Shown: positions 8,164 to 17,574, counted from the first letter of the stretch. The stretch: 64,000 nt of DNA from Arcobacter_B sp049472135 (GCF_049472135.1 NZ_JBMOVV010000001.1:248001-312000); one strand, 5' to 3'. Notes: generated from the sequence alone by a model not told the origin. Program-made: numbers and translations.

Positions 8164-10662
8164 ATGTTAAACTTTCCTATAAATGAAGTAATACCTCAAA
8201 TTAAAGAGGTATTACAAAATAAATCAAACCTTATTATAAAAGCTCCTGCTGGTGCTGGTAAAAGTACCGTTGTCCCTATTAGTTTACTTAATGAACCTTG
8301 GTTAGAAGATAAAATTATTATTGTTTTAGAACCACGAAGAGTTGCTGCTATTTCAATTGCAACACAAATGGCTAGTTTATTAGGGGAAGAAGTTGGAGAT
8401 ACTGTTGGTTATCAAATAAAACTAGAGAGTAAAAAAAGTAATAAAACAAAAATTTTAGTTGTTACTGAGGGAATCCTTACTCGTATGATACAATCTAATC
8501 AAGCTTTAGAAGAGTGTGCTTGTGTTATTTTTGATGAATTTCATGAGAGAAGTATAAATAGTGATTTAGGTCTTGCTTTGTGTCTACAGTCTCAAGAGCT
8601 TTTAAGAGAAGATTTAAAACTTATTTTAATGTCTGCTACACTACAAGAAGATGAATTACAAAGTAGTCTAAAAGATTTTGAATTAGTAACAAGTAAAGGA
8701 AAAATGTTTGAGGTTGAAGAAAAATATCTTCCTTTAGATGTAAAACATCCAAATATTAAAGAGTTAGATAATATCTTACATAAAACTGTTTTAGAGGCTT
8801 TAAAAAATGATGAAGGAGATATATTAGTATTTCTAGCAGGTTTTAAAGAAATAAATAGTTTAAAAAGCTTATTAGAAAGCAGTTTAAAAGATGATATTTT
8901 AATAACACCTTTACACTCAAGCTTATCAAAGAAAGAACAAAACTTAGCTATTTTTAAAAATGAAAAAAGAAAAGTAATTTTATCTACAAACATAGCTCAA
9001 ACTTCTCTTACTATTGAGGGTGTTAAAATAGTTATTGACTCTGGACTAGAAAAAATCTCAAGATATGATTTTACAACTGGAATGGATCATTTAGAGTATT
9101 CTTTTATTTGTGAAGATAGTGCTATTCAAAGACAAGGAAGAGCAGGAAGGTTGAGTAAAGGAGTTTGTTATAAACTTTGGCATAAAAAAAGACTTTTAAC
9201 CAAAAATTCAGTACCTGAAATATTAAGAGTAGATTTAAGCTCTTTTCTTTTAGATACTGCTTTATGGGGAGTTGATGATTTAGAAGAATTAACTTTACTT
9301 AATAGACCTAATAAAGAGTATGAATCTAGTTCAAAGGCTTTATTACAAAGTTTAGAATTGCTTGATGAAAAAGGTAATATTACTTCTTTTGGAGAAGATG
9401 TTTTAAGTTTAGGTATTCATCCAAGATTAGGTTTTATGATTTTAAAATCAAATGAGTTAGGCTTTGCAAAGCAGGCTTGTTTAATAGCTTCTTTATTAAG
9501 TGAAAATGATATTTTACAAACTAGTTCAAAAGATTTTTTATGTAGATTTGAGGTAGTTTATGAACAAAACAACTTAAATAATGTAAATATTCAAAGGATT
9601 TCAAATGTTAAAAAACAAGCTTCAATGTTTTTTACAAGGCTTCAAAAAATAAAAGAGATCAAAATAAATACTCAATTTAAAAATGAGTATATATCTATTT
9701 TAACTCTTTTTGCTTATCCTGATAGATTAGCAAAAAAAAGACAAAGCAATGAAAATATCTATGCTCTAAGTAATAAAAAAGCAGCCATAATTGATGATGT
9801 GTTATTACAAAAAAGTGAGTATTTAGTAGCTTTAAATTTAAGTGCAAAACAGACTAATTCATATATAAATCAAGCATGTAGTATTGATTTTAAGTTAGTT
9901 GAGAAATATTTTTCAAAACATTTTTATAAAACTATTAAAACATTGAATAAAGATAGTTTTGAACTTTATGAAGTTTTAATGTTTGAGAGTCTTATTATTA
10001 GTTATGAAAAAGCTAAAAATATTTCAAAAGAGGATTATATTGAGGCTATATTAGATTATGTAAAAGTAAAAGGTGTAAAACAAACTCTTACTTTTGATAA
10101 AAAAGCAATCTCTTTACAAAATAGAGTAAACTTTTATAACAGTGCAAAACAAAGTGGGTTTGATTGTAGTTTAGAACTAATGGATTTTTCTGATGAGTAT
10201 CTAACAAAAAATGCTGATACTTGGTTAAAGCCTTATTTGAACTCTATAGAAAGATTTGAGGATTTAGAAAAACTAGATATTTACTCAATTCTTTTTTCAA
10301 ATATAGATTATGATAGCTTTAAAGTTTTAGAAAAAGATTTACCAAGTTTTATAAGTGTACCAAGTGGCTCTAAAATAAATATAGACTATTCAGTAGATCA
10401 AAATCCTATCTTATCAGTGAAAATACAAGAGGTTTTTTCACTTCAAAGCTCTCCTAAAGTATTAAATAATCAAATACCTTTAACTATTCATTTGCTAAAT
10501 CCTGCAAATAGACCTATTCAAATAACACAAGATTTAAAAAGTTTTTGGGATAACTCTTATGAAGAAGTTAGAAAAGAGTTAAGGGGTAAATATAAAAAAC
10601 ATTATTGGCCCGAAAATCCTTATGAAGCAGTACCTACAAATAAAACCAAGAAAAATATGTAG
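8164..10662 (+). CDS. hrpB: ATP-dependent DEAH-box helicase HrpB
   Basis: 832 residues, the usual length for HrpB. Seen: Walker A APAGAGKST at about residue 27, the DEFHERS box at about 127, MSATL at about 158, STNIAQTSLTIEG (motif V region) and QRQGRAGR (motif VI), then the HA2 and OB regions and the HrpB C-terminal domain ending in a WPENPYEA-like stretch. DEAH helicases move 3' to 5' on RNA; HrpB has no firm cellular role and is dispensable in E. coli. The start is ATG at 8164 after TAAATG. It lies 26 nt after the Lys-rich gene, so it may share that transcript. Confidence 0.9.
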   Translation: MLNFPINEVIPQIKEVLQNKSNLIIKAPAGAGKSTVVPISLLNEPWLEDKIIIVLEPRRVAAISIATQMASLLGEEVGDTVGYQIKLESKKSNKTKILVVTEGILTRMIQSNQALEECACVIFDEFHERSINSDLGLALCLQSQELLREDLKLILMSATLQEDELQSSLKDFELVTSKGKMFEVEEKYLPLDVKHPNIKELDNILHKTVLEALKNDEGDILVFLAGFKEINSLKSLLESSLKDDILITPLHSSLSKKEQNLAIFKNEKRKVILSTNIAQTSLTIEGVKIVIDSGLEKISRYDFTTGMDHLEYSFICEDSAIQRQGRAGRLSKGVCYKLWHKKRLLTKNSVPEILRVDLSSFLLDTALWGVDDLEELTLLNRPNKEYESSSKALLQSLELLDEKGNITSFGEDVLSLGIHPRLGFMILKSNELGFAKQACLIASLLSENDILQTSSKDFLCRFEVVYEQNNLNNVNIQRISNVKKQASMFFTRLQKIKEIKINTQFKNEYISILTLFAYPDRLAKKRQSNENIYALSNKKAAIIDDVLLQKSEYLVALNLSAKQTNSYINQACSIDFKLVEKYFSKHFYKTIKTLNKDSFELYEVLMFESLIISYEKAKNISKEDYIEAILDYVKVKGVKQTLTFDKKAISLQNRVNFYNSAKQSGFDCSLELMDFSDEYLTKNADTWLKPYLNSIERFEDLEKLDIYSILFSNIDYDSFKVLEKDLPSFISVPSGSKINIDYSVDQNPILSVKIQEVFSLQSSPKVLNNQIPLTIHLLNPANRPIQITQDLKSFWDNSYEEVRKELRGKYKKHYWPENPYEAVPTNKTKKNM

Positions 10663-10691
10663 TATTAACTGATATTAAAATCCTATTAATT

Positions 10692-10729
10692 AATTCTTTT
10701 TTATTATAAAATTAAAATAAAAAAGGATT
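10692..10729 (+). promoter_or_regulatory. Inverted repeat covering the Shine-Dalgarno of the photolyase operon
   Basis: Arms 10692-10705 and 10716-10729 can form a 14-bp stem (one G-U pair, loop 10706-10715). The right arm contains the AAAAGGA site of the gene starting at 10734, so a folded leader would hide it. A competing reading is that TATAAA at 10705-10710 is the -10 box, in which case the left arm is not transcribed. A similar but weaker arrangement occurs at 16144-16189. Confidence 0.35.
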
Positions 10730-10733
10730 TATT

Positions 10734-11684
10734 ATGAAACTTGGAGTATCAGCTTGTTTATTAGGGAGCATGTGTCGATATGATGGAACAAATTCAAAAG
10801 ATGGTTTCATAGTAAATACTTTAGGAAACTATTTTGATTTTGAACCATACTGTCCTGAAGCAGAAGTATTTGGAACACCAAGACCAACAATTAGATTAGT
10901 TGAAAAAGATAATGACATAAGAGTAGTTACAACTTATGAAAAAGAAGATTTAACTGATGTTTTAGATGAGTCTTGTGAGAAAAATGCTAATAGAATTAAA
11001 AATGATTACTTATGTGGATTTATTTTAAAAGCTAGTTCACCAACTTGTGGCTTAGAAAGAGTAAAAGTTTATAAAGAGATAAATGCACCAAGTGAGAAAA
11101 AAGGTGTTGGAAGATTCGCTGCTAAAATAAAAGAAAAGTATCCTTACTTACCAATAGAAGAAGAGGGTAGATTAAAAGATGCCTGGCTTAGAGAAAACTT
11201 CTTGATGCAAATATTTGCTTATAGAGATTTACATGAGTTTATTGATACTAAACCTAGCTTCAATGATTTAGTAGAGTTTCATACTCAATATAAATATTTA
11301 ATTTATGCAAAATCAACAAATGCTTACAAAGAGTTAGGAAATATTGTAGCTAATCATGACAAAAGAGAAGTAGATGAGGTTTTAGAAGAGTATAAAGAAG
11401 CTTTCTTAAAAGCTATAAATGAAAAAGGTAGCATTAAAAAAACTTACAATGTTTTATTACATATATTTGGATACTTTAAAAAGCTTATTTCTAAAGAAGA
11501 GAAAGAAGAAATCTTAGAGTCTATTGAAGATTATAGAGCTAAACTTATACCTTTAATTGCAGTAATTAAAATCATAAAAGTTTATACAAAAAGATTTGAT
11601 GTTACATATTTAAAATCACAAAAGTTTTTAAATCCATATCCAAAAGAGCTAGCTTTAAGATCTGATGTAAAGGCTTATAAGTAA
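10734..11684 (+). CDS. DUF523-DUF1722 (YbgA-type) protein
   Basis: 316 residues. The N-terminal half is DUF523, with SACLLG, CRYDG and later ASSPTCG, a set of conserved Cys that could hold a metal or cluster. From about residue 150 the helical DUF1722/YbgA domain follows. The activity of either domain is unproven. In E. coli ybgA lies next to phrB, and here too the photolyase gene follows directly, its ATG overlapping this stop (TAATG at 11682-11686). The family association with photolyase is known; a role in light or DNA damage response is inference. Confidence 0.85.
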   Translation: MKLGVSACLLGSMCRYDGTNSKDGFIVNTLGNYFDFEPYCPEAEVFGTPRPTIRLVEKDNDIRVVTTYEKEDLTDVLDESCEKNANRIKNDYLCGFILKASSPTCGLERVKVYKEINAPSEKKGVGRFAAKIKEKYPYLPIEEEGRLKDAWLRENFLMQIFAYRDLHEFIDTKPSFNDLVEFHTQYKYLIYAKSTNAYKELGNIVANHDKREVDEVLEEYKEAFLKAINEKGSIKKTYNVLLHIFGYFKKLISKEEKEEILESIEDYRAKLIPLIAVIKIIKVYTKRFDVTYLKSQKFLNPYPKELALRSDVKAYK

Positions 11685-13030
11685 TGAAACAGATTTTATG
11701 GTTTAGAAGAGACCTAAGGGTTACAAATAGTGCAATACTATCAAAAGCAAAAGATGAGGTATTGCCTATTTTTATTTTTGATACAAATATTTTAGACTTA
11801 CTTCAAAAAGATGATAAAAGAGTAAGTTTTATTTATAAATCTGTAATAGAGTTAAAAAAACAGTTAAAAAGTTTAGGTTTAGATTTAGCGATTTTTTATG
11901 GTAAGCCAGTAGAAGTTTTTTCAAAACTTAAAACTTTAGGTTTTGATGAGATTTTATGCTCTTGTGATTTTGACTCTTATGCAAAAAAAAGAGATATAGA
12001 AGTTGAAAAAATCATACCTCTTAGAAGGTATAGTGATTCATATATCATAAAACCTTGGAATGCTTTAAAAAAGGATGGAACACCTTATAAAGTATTTACA
12101 CCTTTTTATAAAAATCTTTCTTTTCTATGGCAAAGTGATGCTTTGGAAGAGTTTGAAATAAACAAGAAACTAAAACTAATAGCTTTTGATTATAAACAAA
12201 TACCTACTTTAAAGCAAATGGGTTTTGATGAAGTTTCTCTTCCTTCTTTTCTAAATAAAACAGCAAATGAATTAATAGATGAGTTCTCATTAAAAATAGA
12301 AGATTATGAAGAAGATAGGGACATATTTTATAAAAGTGCAACTTCTTCATTGGCAGTTCATTTAAGATTTGGGCTTATATCTCCTGTAGAAGTTTTTAAT
12401 AAAATCAAAAAGTTAAAGGGTGCAAATAGTGAGTTTTTTGTAAGAGAGCTTTTTTGGAGAGAGTTTTATAACTATATTTTATTTCATTTTCCAAATAGTG
12501 AGTTTGAGAATTTTAATACACTAGAAGTTCCTTGGAATAAAAATGAAGAAGATTTTCAAAGATGGTGTGAAGGTAAAACAGGAGTTCCATTAATAGATGC
12601 AGCAATGATTCACTTTAATCAAACTGGAACTATGCATAATAGATTAAGAATGATAGTATCATCTTTTTTAACAAAAAATCTTTTAATTGATTGGAGAAAA
12701 GGGGAAAGATATTTTGCTTCAAAACTTTTAGATTATGATGCAAGTGCAAATATTGGTTCGTGGCAGTGGGCAGCAAGTACTGGTGCTGATAGTGTTCCTT
12801 ATTTTAGAATATTTAATCCTTATTCTCAAAGTGCTAAGTTTGATAAAGAAGGGCTTTTTATAAAAAGTGTAATTCCTAAACTAAAAGATGTAGATCCTAA
12901 ACTTTTCCATAAAGAAGGAGCTTTAGCAAATAGTTTATTTGTAGATTATGTAAAACCTATGGTCTCAATTGAACTTTCAAGAAAAAGAGCTCTGGAGGCT
13001 TTCAAAGGAGCTAAAAATGAAAAAGCTTGA
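11684..13030 (+). CDS. phrB: Deoxyribodipyrimidine photolyase (class I CPD)
   Basis: 448 residues. The N-terminal Rossmann photolyase domain begins ILWFRRDLRV, and the C-terminal FAD-binding domain carries WREFYNYIL, the substrate/FAD loop TGTMHNRLRM and the DWRKGERYF...GSWQWAASTGAD block typical of CPD photolyases. It splits cyclobutane pyrimidine dimers using blue light and FADH-. It overlaps both neighbours, DUF523/1722 by one base and the FAD oxidoreductase by 14 nt, so it sits in a tightly coupled operon. Confidence 0.92.
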   Translation: MKQILWFRRDLRVTNSAILSKAKDEVLPIFIFDTNILDLLQKDDKRVSFIYKSVIELKKQLKSLGLDLAIFYGKPVEVFSKLKTLGFDEILCSCDFDSYAKKRDIEVEKIIPLRRYSDSYIIKPWNALKKDGTPYKVFTPFYKNLSFLWQSDALEEFEINKKLKLIAFDYKQIPTLKQMGFDEVSLPSFLNKTANELIDEFSLKIEDYEEDRDIFYKSATSSLAVHLRFGLISPVEVFNKIKKLKGANSEFFVRELFWREFYNYILFHFPNSEFENFNTLEVPWNKNEEDFQRWCEGKTGVPLIDAAMIHFNQTGTMHNRLRMIVSSFLTKNLLIDWRKGERYFASKLLDYDASANIGSWQWAASTGADSVPYFRIFNPYSQSAKFDKEGLFIKSVIPKLKDVDPKLFHKEGALANSLFVDYVKPMVSIELSRKRALEAFKGAKNEKA

Positions 13031-14438
13031 TATAGCTGTAGTTGGCTCAGGAATAGGAGGAAGTTTAATATCTTCTTTAAATAGCAATAAAAATTTAGTT
13101 TTATTTGAAAGGGATAAAAATCTTGGTGGATGTGCAAGTACTTTTAAAAGATTTGGAAGTTACTTTAATGCAGGAGCGACAACTTTTGTAGGCTATGAAG
13201 AAAAACATCCAATAAAAGAGATTTTTGATGAGATTGATTTTAAACCTGATTTATTAAAAAGTGAAGTTGCAATCAGAACAATCCAAAATAAAAAAGTTTT
13301 AGATAGAACAAAAGATTTTGATAAATTTTTAGAAGAAATAAATAAGGTTTATCCAAATAAAAACAATGAACTTTTTTGGAGAACATTAAAAGGTATAGAT
13401 GAAAAGTTTTGGAATTTAAAAAAGCTTTATTTTGCAAAATACAGCCTAAAAGCTTATATAAAAAGTGCAGTTTTTGTAGCTGAACTTTTAAAAGAGTTTA
13501 AATTAGATATTTTTAAAAGTGCAAAAGGGTTTATCTCATCAACTTTAGGAAATATAAGTCAAGAGTATCAAAGTTTCATTGATGCACAACTTTTTATCAC
13601 AGTTCAAACAACTTCAGAAAATATCCCTTTGCTTTCAATGGCTTTGGGACTTTCTTATCCTTTTCATGATGTTTATTATGTAAATAAAGGAATGGGACAT
13701 ATTTTTGATGGTATTTTAAAGAATGTAGAAACCCATAATAAAGAAGAAGTTTTAAAAATAATAAGAAAAGAAGATGAATATTTAGTTAAAACAAATAAGG
13801 ATGAATATTTATGTAAAAAAGTTATTTTAAACTCTACAGTTTTTGATAGTAGTTCTTTATTTGAAGATGAAAAAATAAAAAACTATTACAGCTCTTTTAA
13901 GTTTAATGACCAGAGTGCATTTGTTGTTTATTTAAAACTTGACATCAAGCCTGAACTTATTCATCATTATCAAATAATTTTAAATAAGAATATTCCAAAC
14001 TCTATTTCAAACTCTTTTTTTGTATCTTTTTCAGATATTAATGATGAAGTTTTAAGTTCAAAAGGTTTAAGTATTACTATTTCTACGCATACCAAAGCAA
14101 ACTTTTGGAAAGATTTAACAACTAGTGAGTATGAAACTAAAAAACTTGAAACAATGAATTATATTATAGAAGAATTTTTAAATAATTTTGATATTATAGA
14201 TAAAGATAATATTAAAACAGCTTTTAGTGCAACATCAACAACTTTTAACAGCTATATAAATAGATTTAATTGTGGAGGAAGTGCTATTAGCATAAAAAAT
14301 GCTTTGAGCTTGCCATCATGTAAAACACCATTTAAAGGACTTTATAATGTGGGTGATACAGTTTTTGCGGGGCAGGGGTGGCCAGGAGTTGCACTTGGTG
14401 TCAAAGTTTTACATAAGGAAATAAATGAAGAGTTTTGA
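13017..14438 (+). CDS. FAD-dependent oxidoreductase, CrtI/phytoene-desaturase-like
   Basis: 473 residues from ATG 13017, preceded by AAAGGAG at 13004-13010. An upstream in-frame codon at 12969 would add 16 residues before the nucleotide-binding motif and lacks a site. The dinucleotide fold is VVGSGIGG at the N-terminus, and the C-terminal motif NVGDTVFAGQGWPG is characteristic of the CrtI/CrtISO amine-oxidase superfamily. No carotenoid genes are near, so the substrate is unknown. FAD oxidoreductases of this kind recur beside photolyase genes in light-inducible clusters of other Proteobacteria, which fits this context. It overlaps the kinase gene by 14 nt. Confidence 0.82.
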   Translation: MKKLDIAVVGSGIGGSLISSLNSNKNLVLFERDKNLGGCASTFKRFGSYFNAGATTFVGYEEKHPIKEIFDEIDFKPDLLKSEVAIRTIQNKKVLDRTKDFDKFLEEINKVYPNKNNELFWRTLKGIDEKFWNLKKLYFAKYSLKAYIKSAVFVAELLKEFKLDIFKSAKGFISSTLGNISQEYQSFIDAQLFITVQTTSENIPLLSMALGLSYPFHDVYYVNKGMGHIFDGILKNVETHNKEEVLKIIRKEDEYLVKTNKDEYLCKKVILNSTVFDSSSLFEDEKIKNYYSSFKFNDQSAFVVYLKLDIKPELIHHYQIILNKNIPNSISNSFFVSFSDINDEVLSSKGLSITISTHTKANFWKDLTTSEYETKKLETMNYIIEEFLNNFDIIDKDNIKTAFSATSTTFNSYINRFNCGGSAISIKNALSLPSCKTPFKGLYNVGDTVFAGQGWPGVALGVKVLHKEINEEF

Positions 14439-15426
14439 GCTTAAAGTATCTGTTCAAGATTGGATTTATATAATTATAATAGCTGCTTTTTTTGGCTTTT
14501 TAATCTCTTTGGTTTTCTATTTTTTAAATGAAGACTTACAACGAACTTCTACAATTATTTTTAGTACATTAAGTGCTATAACAATTTCTATTTTTGCATC
14601 TGTATTAATAACTATTTCAAATAACTTTATTCTTCCAAAAGTAAGTAAACAATTTTGGTATTTAATAAGTTTTGCATTTTCATTTTTATCAGGTGCTTTA
14701 GGTTTTCTTTTTTCATATTTTTTCTTTTCAAAATTTGATATAAAAATAATTGATTTTATTGAACCTTATGCTACTTATATTGGTATTACTATAGGATTTT
14801 TGACTTTTTTAATAGGCTTGATTTTGCATCAATTTATTTCAATGAAGTATAAAAATGAATCAATAAAAAGTGAAATTTTAGAGACAAAACTAAAAGCTTT
14901 AGAGAGTGAGTTAAATCCTCATTTTTTATTTAATGCACTTAATTCTATTAGTGAATTGATTTATATTGATAAGAAAAAGGCAGAGCAATCTGTAATAAAT
15001 GTATCAAAGTTTTTAAGAAATGCTATTTATACAGACAGTTTAATTAGCTGTGAAAATGAACTTGAAATGGTAAAAACTTATGTAAATATTGAAAATACTA
15101 GATTTGAAGATAAAATAAAACTTTTTATAAATTCTAATAACTCTTGTATGAAAAAGTATGTACCAAAATTTTCTATTCAACTTTTAGTAGAAAATGCAAT
15201 AAAACATGGTTATAGAGGAATAGATTTAAATATTAATATTGAGATAAAAAATGATAGGATAGAAGTTTCAAATGATGGTCGTATAAGTGAAAATGTAAAT
15301 TATGGGACGGGGTTAAAAAACCTTGATAAAAGATTGCAACTTCTTGAAATTGGTAGTTTGGATTATGAAATAAAAGATAAAATGAAGTTTATAATAAGGT
15401 TAAAAAATGAAAATACTAATAGTTGA
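14425..15426 (+). CDS. LytS/YehU-type sensor histidine kinase
   Basis: 333 residues. Four to five membrane segments occupy about residues 14-140, with no obvious periplasmic sensor loop. The His_kinase domain has the phospho-acceptor block LNPHFLFNALNSI near residue 160 and the HATPase_c domain with NAIKHGYRG (N box) and GTGLKNLDKRL (G box). It overlaps the oxidoreductase gene by 14 nt and the LytTR regulator by 20 nt, so kinase and regulator form a cognate pair. The stimulus may be membrane-borne; being inside the photolyase operon suggests light, redox or envelope stress (inference). Confidence 0.87.
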   Translation: MKSFELKVSVQDWIYIIIIAAFFGFLISLVFYFLNEDLQRTSTIIFSTLSAITISIFASVLITISNNFILPKVSKQFWYLISFAFSFLSGALGFLFSYFFFSKFDIKIIDFIEPYATYIGITIGFLTFLIGLILHQFISMKYKNESIKSEILETKLKALESELNPHFLFNALNSISELIYIDKKKAEQSVINVSKFLRNAIYTDSLISCENELEMVKTYVNIENTRFEDKIKLFINSNNSCMKKYVPKFSIQLLVENAIKHGYRGIDLNINIEIKNDRIEVSNDGRISENVNYGTGLKNLDKRLQLLEIGSLDYEIKDKMKFIIRLKNENTNS

Positions 15427-16123
15427 TGATGAAAATTTAGCAATAAGTAGATTAAAGAGATTATTAAATGATGAGGGGATTGAAGATATTACAACTTTTA
15501 CAGATCCTCAAGAGGCTTTAAAGCAGTGTACTAAAACTAGATTTGATGCAGTTTTCTTAGATATATCAATGCCTGAAATAAGTGGTTTAGATTTAGCAAA
15601 TAAAATTTTAGAGTTAGAACCTAAAACATTTGTTGTATTTCAAACTGCTTATGCAGAATATGCCTTAGAGGCTTTTAAAAATGGTGGAATGGGATATTTA
15701 CTTAAACCAATAGATACAGATAGCCTAAAAGAGATAATAAAAAAGATTGAAACTTATGTTGAAACATCTGTTAATAAAACAGAAGATAAAAAAATTATCG
15801 CCAAAAGAGGGGATAAAATATATTTAATAGATTTAGATGATATTTATTATATAAGAGCTGATTTAGATGAAGTAATCATAAAAATAAAAGAAACAGATGC
15901 CTATGTTAGGAAGAAAATAGGGGATTTAGAAAAACTTTTATCTAATAAAAACTTTTTTAGAATTCACAGGTCATATATCGTAAATGTGGATAAAATAAAA
16001 TCTATGCAAAGTGTAGAACAATCTAAATTACAAATCTCTTTTGATGGAATTGATGAAGTTGTAACTTCTTCAAAAGATGGTGCAAAAGAGTTTAGAGAGT
16101 ATTTAGAACGAAGATTATTATAA
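15407..16123 (+). CDS. LytTR-family response regulator
   Basis: 238 residues. REC domain at 1-120: ILIVDDE acidic pocket, FLDISMP with the phospho-acceptor Asp at about 53, and Lys in YLLKPID. LytTR DNA-binding domain at about 135-238, including FFRIHRSYIVNVDKI, the typical beta-strand signature. LytTR proteins bind paired 9-10 bp direct repeats. I looked for an obvious pair upstream of 10734, 16190 and 16642 but cannot defend one by eye. Start ATG 15407 lies inside the kinase gene, so the two are translationally coupled. Confidence 0.9.
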   Translation: MKILIVDDENLAISRLKRLLNDEGIEDITTFTDPQEALKQCTKTRFDAVFLDISMPEISGLDLANKILELEPKTFVVFQTAYAEYALEAFKNGGMGYLLKPIDTDSLKEIIKKIETYVETSVNKTEDKKIIAKRGDKIYLIDLDDIYYIRADLDEVIIKIKETDAYVRKKIGDLEKLLSNKNFFRIHRSYIVNVDKIKSMQSVEQSKLQISFDGIDEVVTSSKDGAKEFREYLERRLL

Positions 16124-16143
16124 GTTGACATTTTTTATATATT

Positions 16144-16189
16144 AATACTCCTTCTTTATTGTTAAAATAAAACAAAAAAGGAGGGTATT
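16144..16189 (+). promoter_or_regulatory. Possible Shine-Dalgarno-masking hairpin before the SRPBCC/hemH pair
   Basis: Bases 16144-16157 can pair with 16174-16189 in a 5+5+3 bp stem with a two-base bulge and one mismatch. The right arm holds the AAAAAAGGAGG ribosome site of the gene starting at 16190. The leader resembles that at 10692-10729 in sequence and in layout relative to the ATG. It could equally be two similar AT-rich promoters plus strong ribosome sites. Confidence 0.3.
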
Positions 16190-16645
16190 ATGAAAAAGTT
16201 TGAAAAAAGTACACTAATCAAATGTAGTGCAGAAGAGCTTTTTGATTTTCATACAAATACTACAAACCTTACTAAAATCACACCTCCTAATATAAAAGTA
16301 AAACTATTAACACCAGATTTCAAAGCCCAAGAAGGTGAAATCTTAAAACTAAAAAGTATTAAAAATTTTGTTCCTATAAACTGGACTGTAAAAATCTCTA
16401 AACATGAAAGACCCAAAAAGATTGTTGATATTGCATTAAAATCACCTTTTAAGTATTGGGAACATCAGCATATATTTATACAACATGAGAAATTTACAGA
16501 GTTAAAAGATGTTGTTATTTATGAAATGCCTTTTGGAATAATAGGTGAGATTTTAGAACCATTTGTTTACAGTGATTTATTAAATATGTTTGAATATCGT
16601 CATACTCAAACAAAAAAAATATTAGAAAAGAGGGAAGATAGTTGA
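16190..16645 (+). CDS. SRPBCC (START/Bet v1-like) family protein
   Basis: 151 residues with the SRPBCC layout: an N-terminal strand FEKSTLIKCSAEELFDFH, the ITPPNIKV segment and a C-terminal helix ending YRHTQTKKIL. Such single-domain proteins bind a hydrophobic ligand in a cavity; some relatives are annotated as cell-division inhibitors, without firm proof. It has a strong ribosome site (AAGGAGG). Its last 4 nt overlap the ferrochelatase start, implying co-translation; a role handling porphyrin or another hydrophobic compound is possible but inferred. Confidence 0.8.
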   Translation: MKKFEKSTLIKCSAEELFDFHTNTTNLTKITPPNIKVKLLTPDFKAQEGEILKLKSIKNFVPINWTVKISKHERPKKIVDIALKSPFKYWEHQHIFIQHEKFTELKDVVIYEMPFGIIGEILEPFVYSDLLNMFEYRHTQTKKILEKREDS

Positions 16646-17574
16646 AAAGAGCCGTAGTCTTAATGAATATGGGTGGACCAAATAATTTGAGTGAAGTAAA
16701 AGTTTTTTTACACAATATGTTTAATGATAAATATATTATATCAGCTCCACAACCAATAAGAGCAATGATTGCAAAGTTTATAATCTTTAAAAGATTAAAA
16801 GAAGCACAAGGTAACTATAAAGAGTTAGGTGGGATGTCACCAATAGTTGGGCATACAAAAAGATTAGTTAGAAGACTTAATAATATTTTAGATGCAGATG
16901 TATTTTATGAGATGAGATATACTCCACCTTTTGCAAAGGATGTACTTGAAAAAATAAAAGATTATGATGAAATTTATGCTATACCTATGTATCCACATTA
17001 CTCTTCAACTACAACAAAATCATCTATAGAAGACTTAATAAAAGTTGCTAAAAAATATGGATTGGAAAATAAAATTAGAACAATAAATAGCTATTACGAT
17101 AATGAGTACTATAATAAAGCAATAGTTGAAAGAATAAAAGAGACATTAAAAAAAGAAGATTCAAAAGAGTTTGAATTGATTTTTTCTGCTCATGGACTTA
17201 CACAAAGAACAATAGATAAAGGTGATTTATATCAAAAACATATTTTAGCAAATGTAGAATGTGCTAAAAAAGAACTTCAAAAACAAGGAATAGTGTTTAA
17301 GAAAATACATGTGGCATACCAATCAAGACTAGGTCCTATGGAATGGCTTAGACCCTATATGGAAGATAAACTAAAAGAGATAGATTCAAAAGTTATTATC
17401 TATCCTATATCTTTTACAGTTGATAATTCAGAAACCGAGTTTGAGCTTGATGTAGAATATAAAGAAGTTGCAGATGAATTAGGAATAAAAGATTATAGAG
17501 TTGCAAGAGCTCCTAATCATCATCCATATTTTATGAAAACTATTGAGGATATTTATACTAGTTTAAAACAATAA
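16642..17574 (+). CDS. hemH: Ferrochelatase
   Basis: 310 residues, TTG start overlapping the SRPBCC stop by 4 nt. Family landmarks are present: VVLMNMGGP at the N-terminus, MSPIVGHT, the metal/porphyrin-site His in SAHGLTQRT at about residue 180 and the catalytic Glu in DNSETEFELD near residue 255. It inserts Fe2+ into protoporphyrin IX, the final step of protoheme synthesis. Length is normal. The next in-frame ATG codons, 21 and 27 nt downstream, would remove the conserved first strand, so TTG is preferred. Its place beside photolyase genes recalls light-inducible clusters that carry a ferrochelatase to clear phototoxic porphyrin. Confidence 0.92.
   Translation: MKRAVVLMNMGGPNNLSEVKVFLHNMFNDKYIISAPQPIRAMIAKFIIFKRLKEAQGNYKELGGMSPIVGHTKRLVRRLNNILDADVFYEMRYTPPFAKDVLEKIKDYDEIYAIPMYPHYSSTTTKSSIEDLIKVAKKYGLENKIRTINSYYDNEYYNKAIVERIKETLKKEDSKEFELIFSAHGLTQRTIDKGDLYQKHILANVECAKKELQKQGIVFKKIHVAYQSRLGPMEWLRPYMEDKLKEIDSKVIIYPISFTVDNSETEFELDVEYKEVADELGIKDYRVARAPNHHPYFMKTIEDIYTSLKQ

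Noticed and set aside
12969..13016. Upstream start for the CrtI-like oxidoreductase
   Set aside because: It adds 16 residues before the GxGxxG motif within photolyase coding sequence; ATG 13017 has AAAGGAG.
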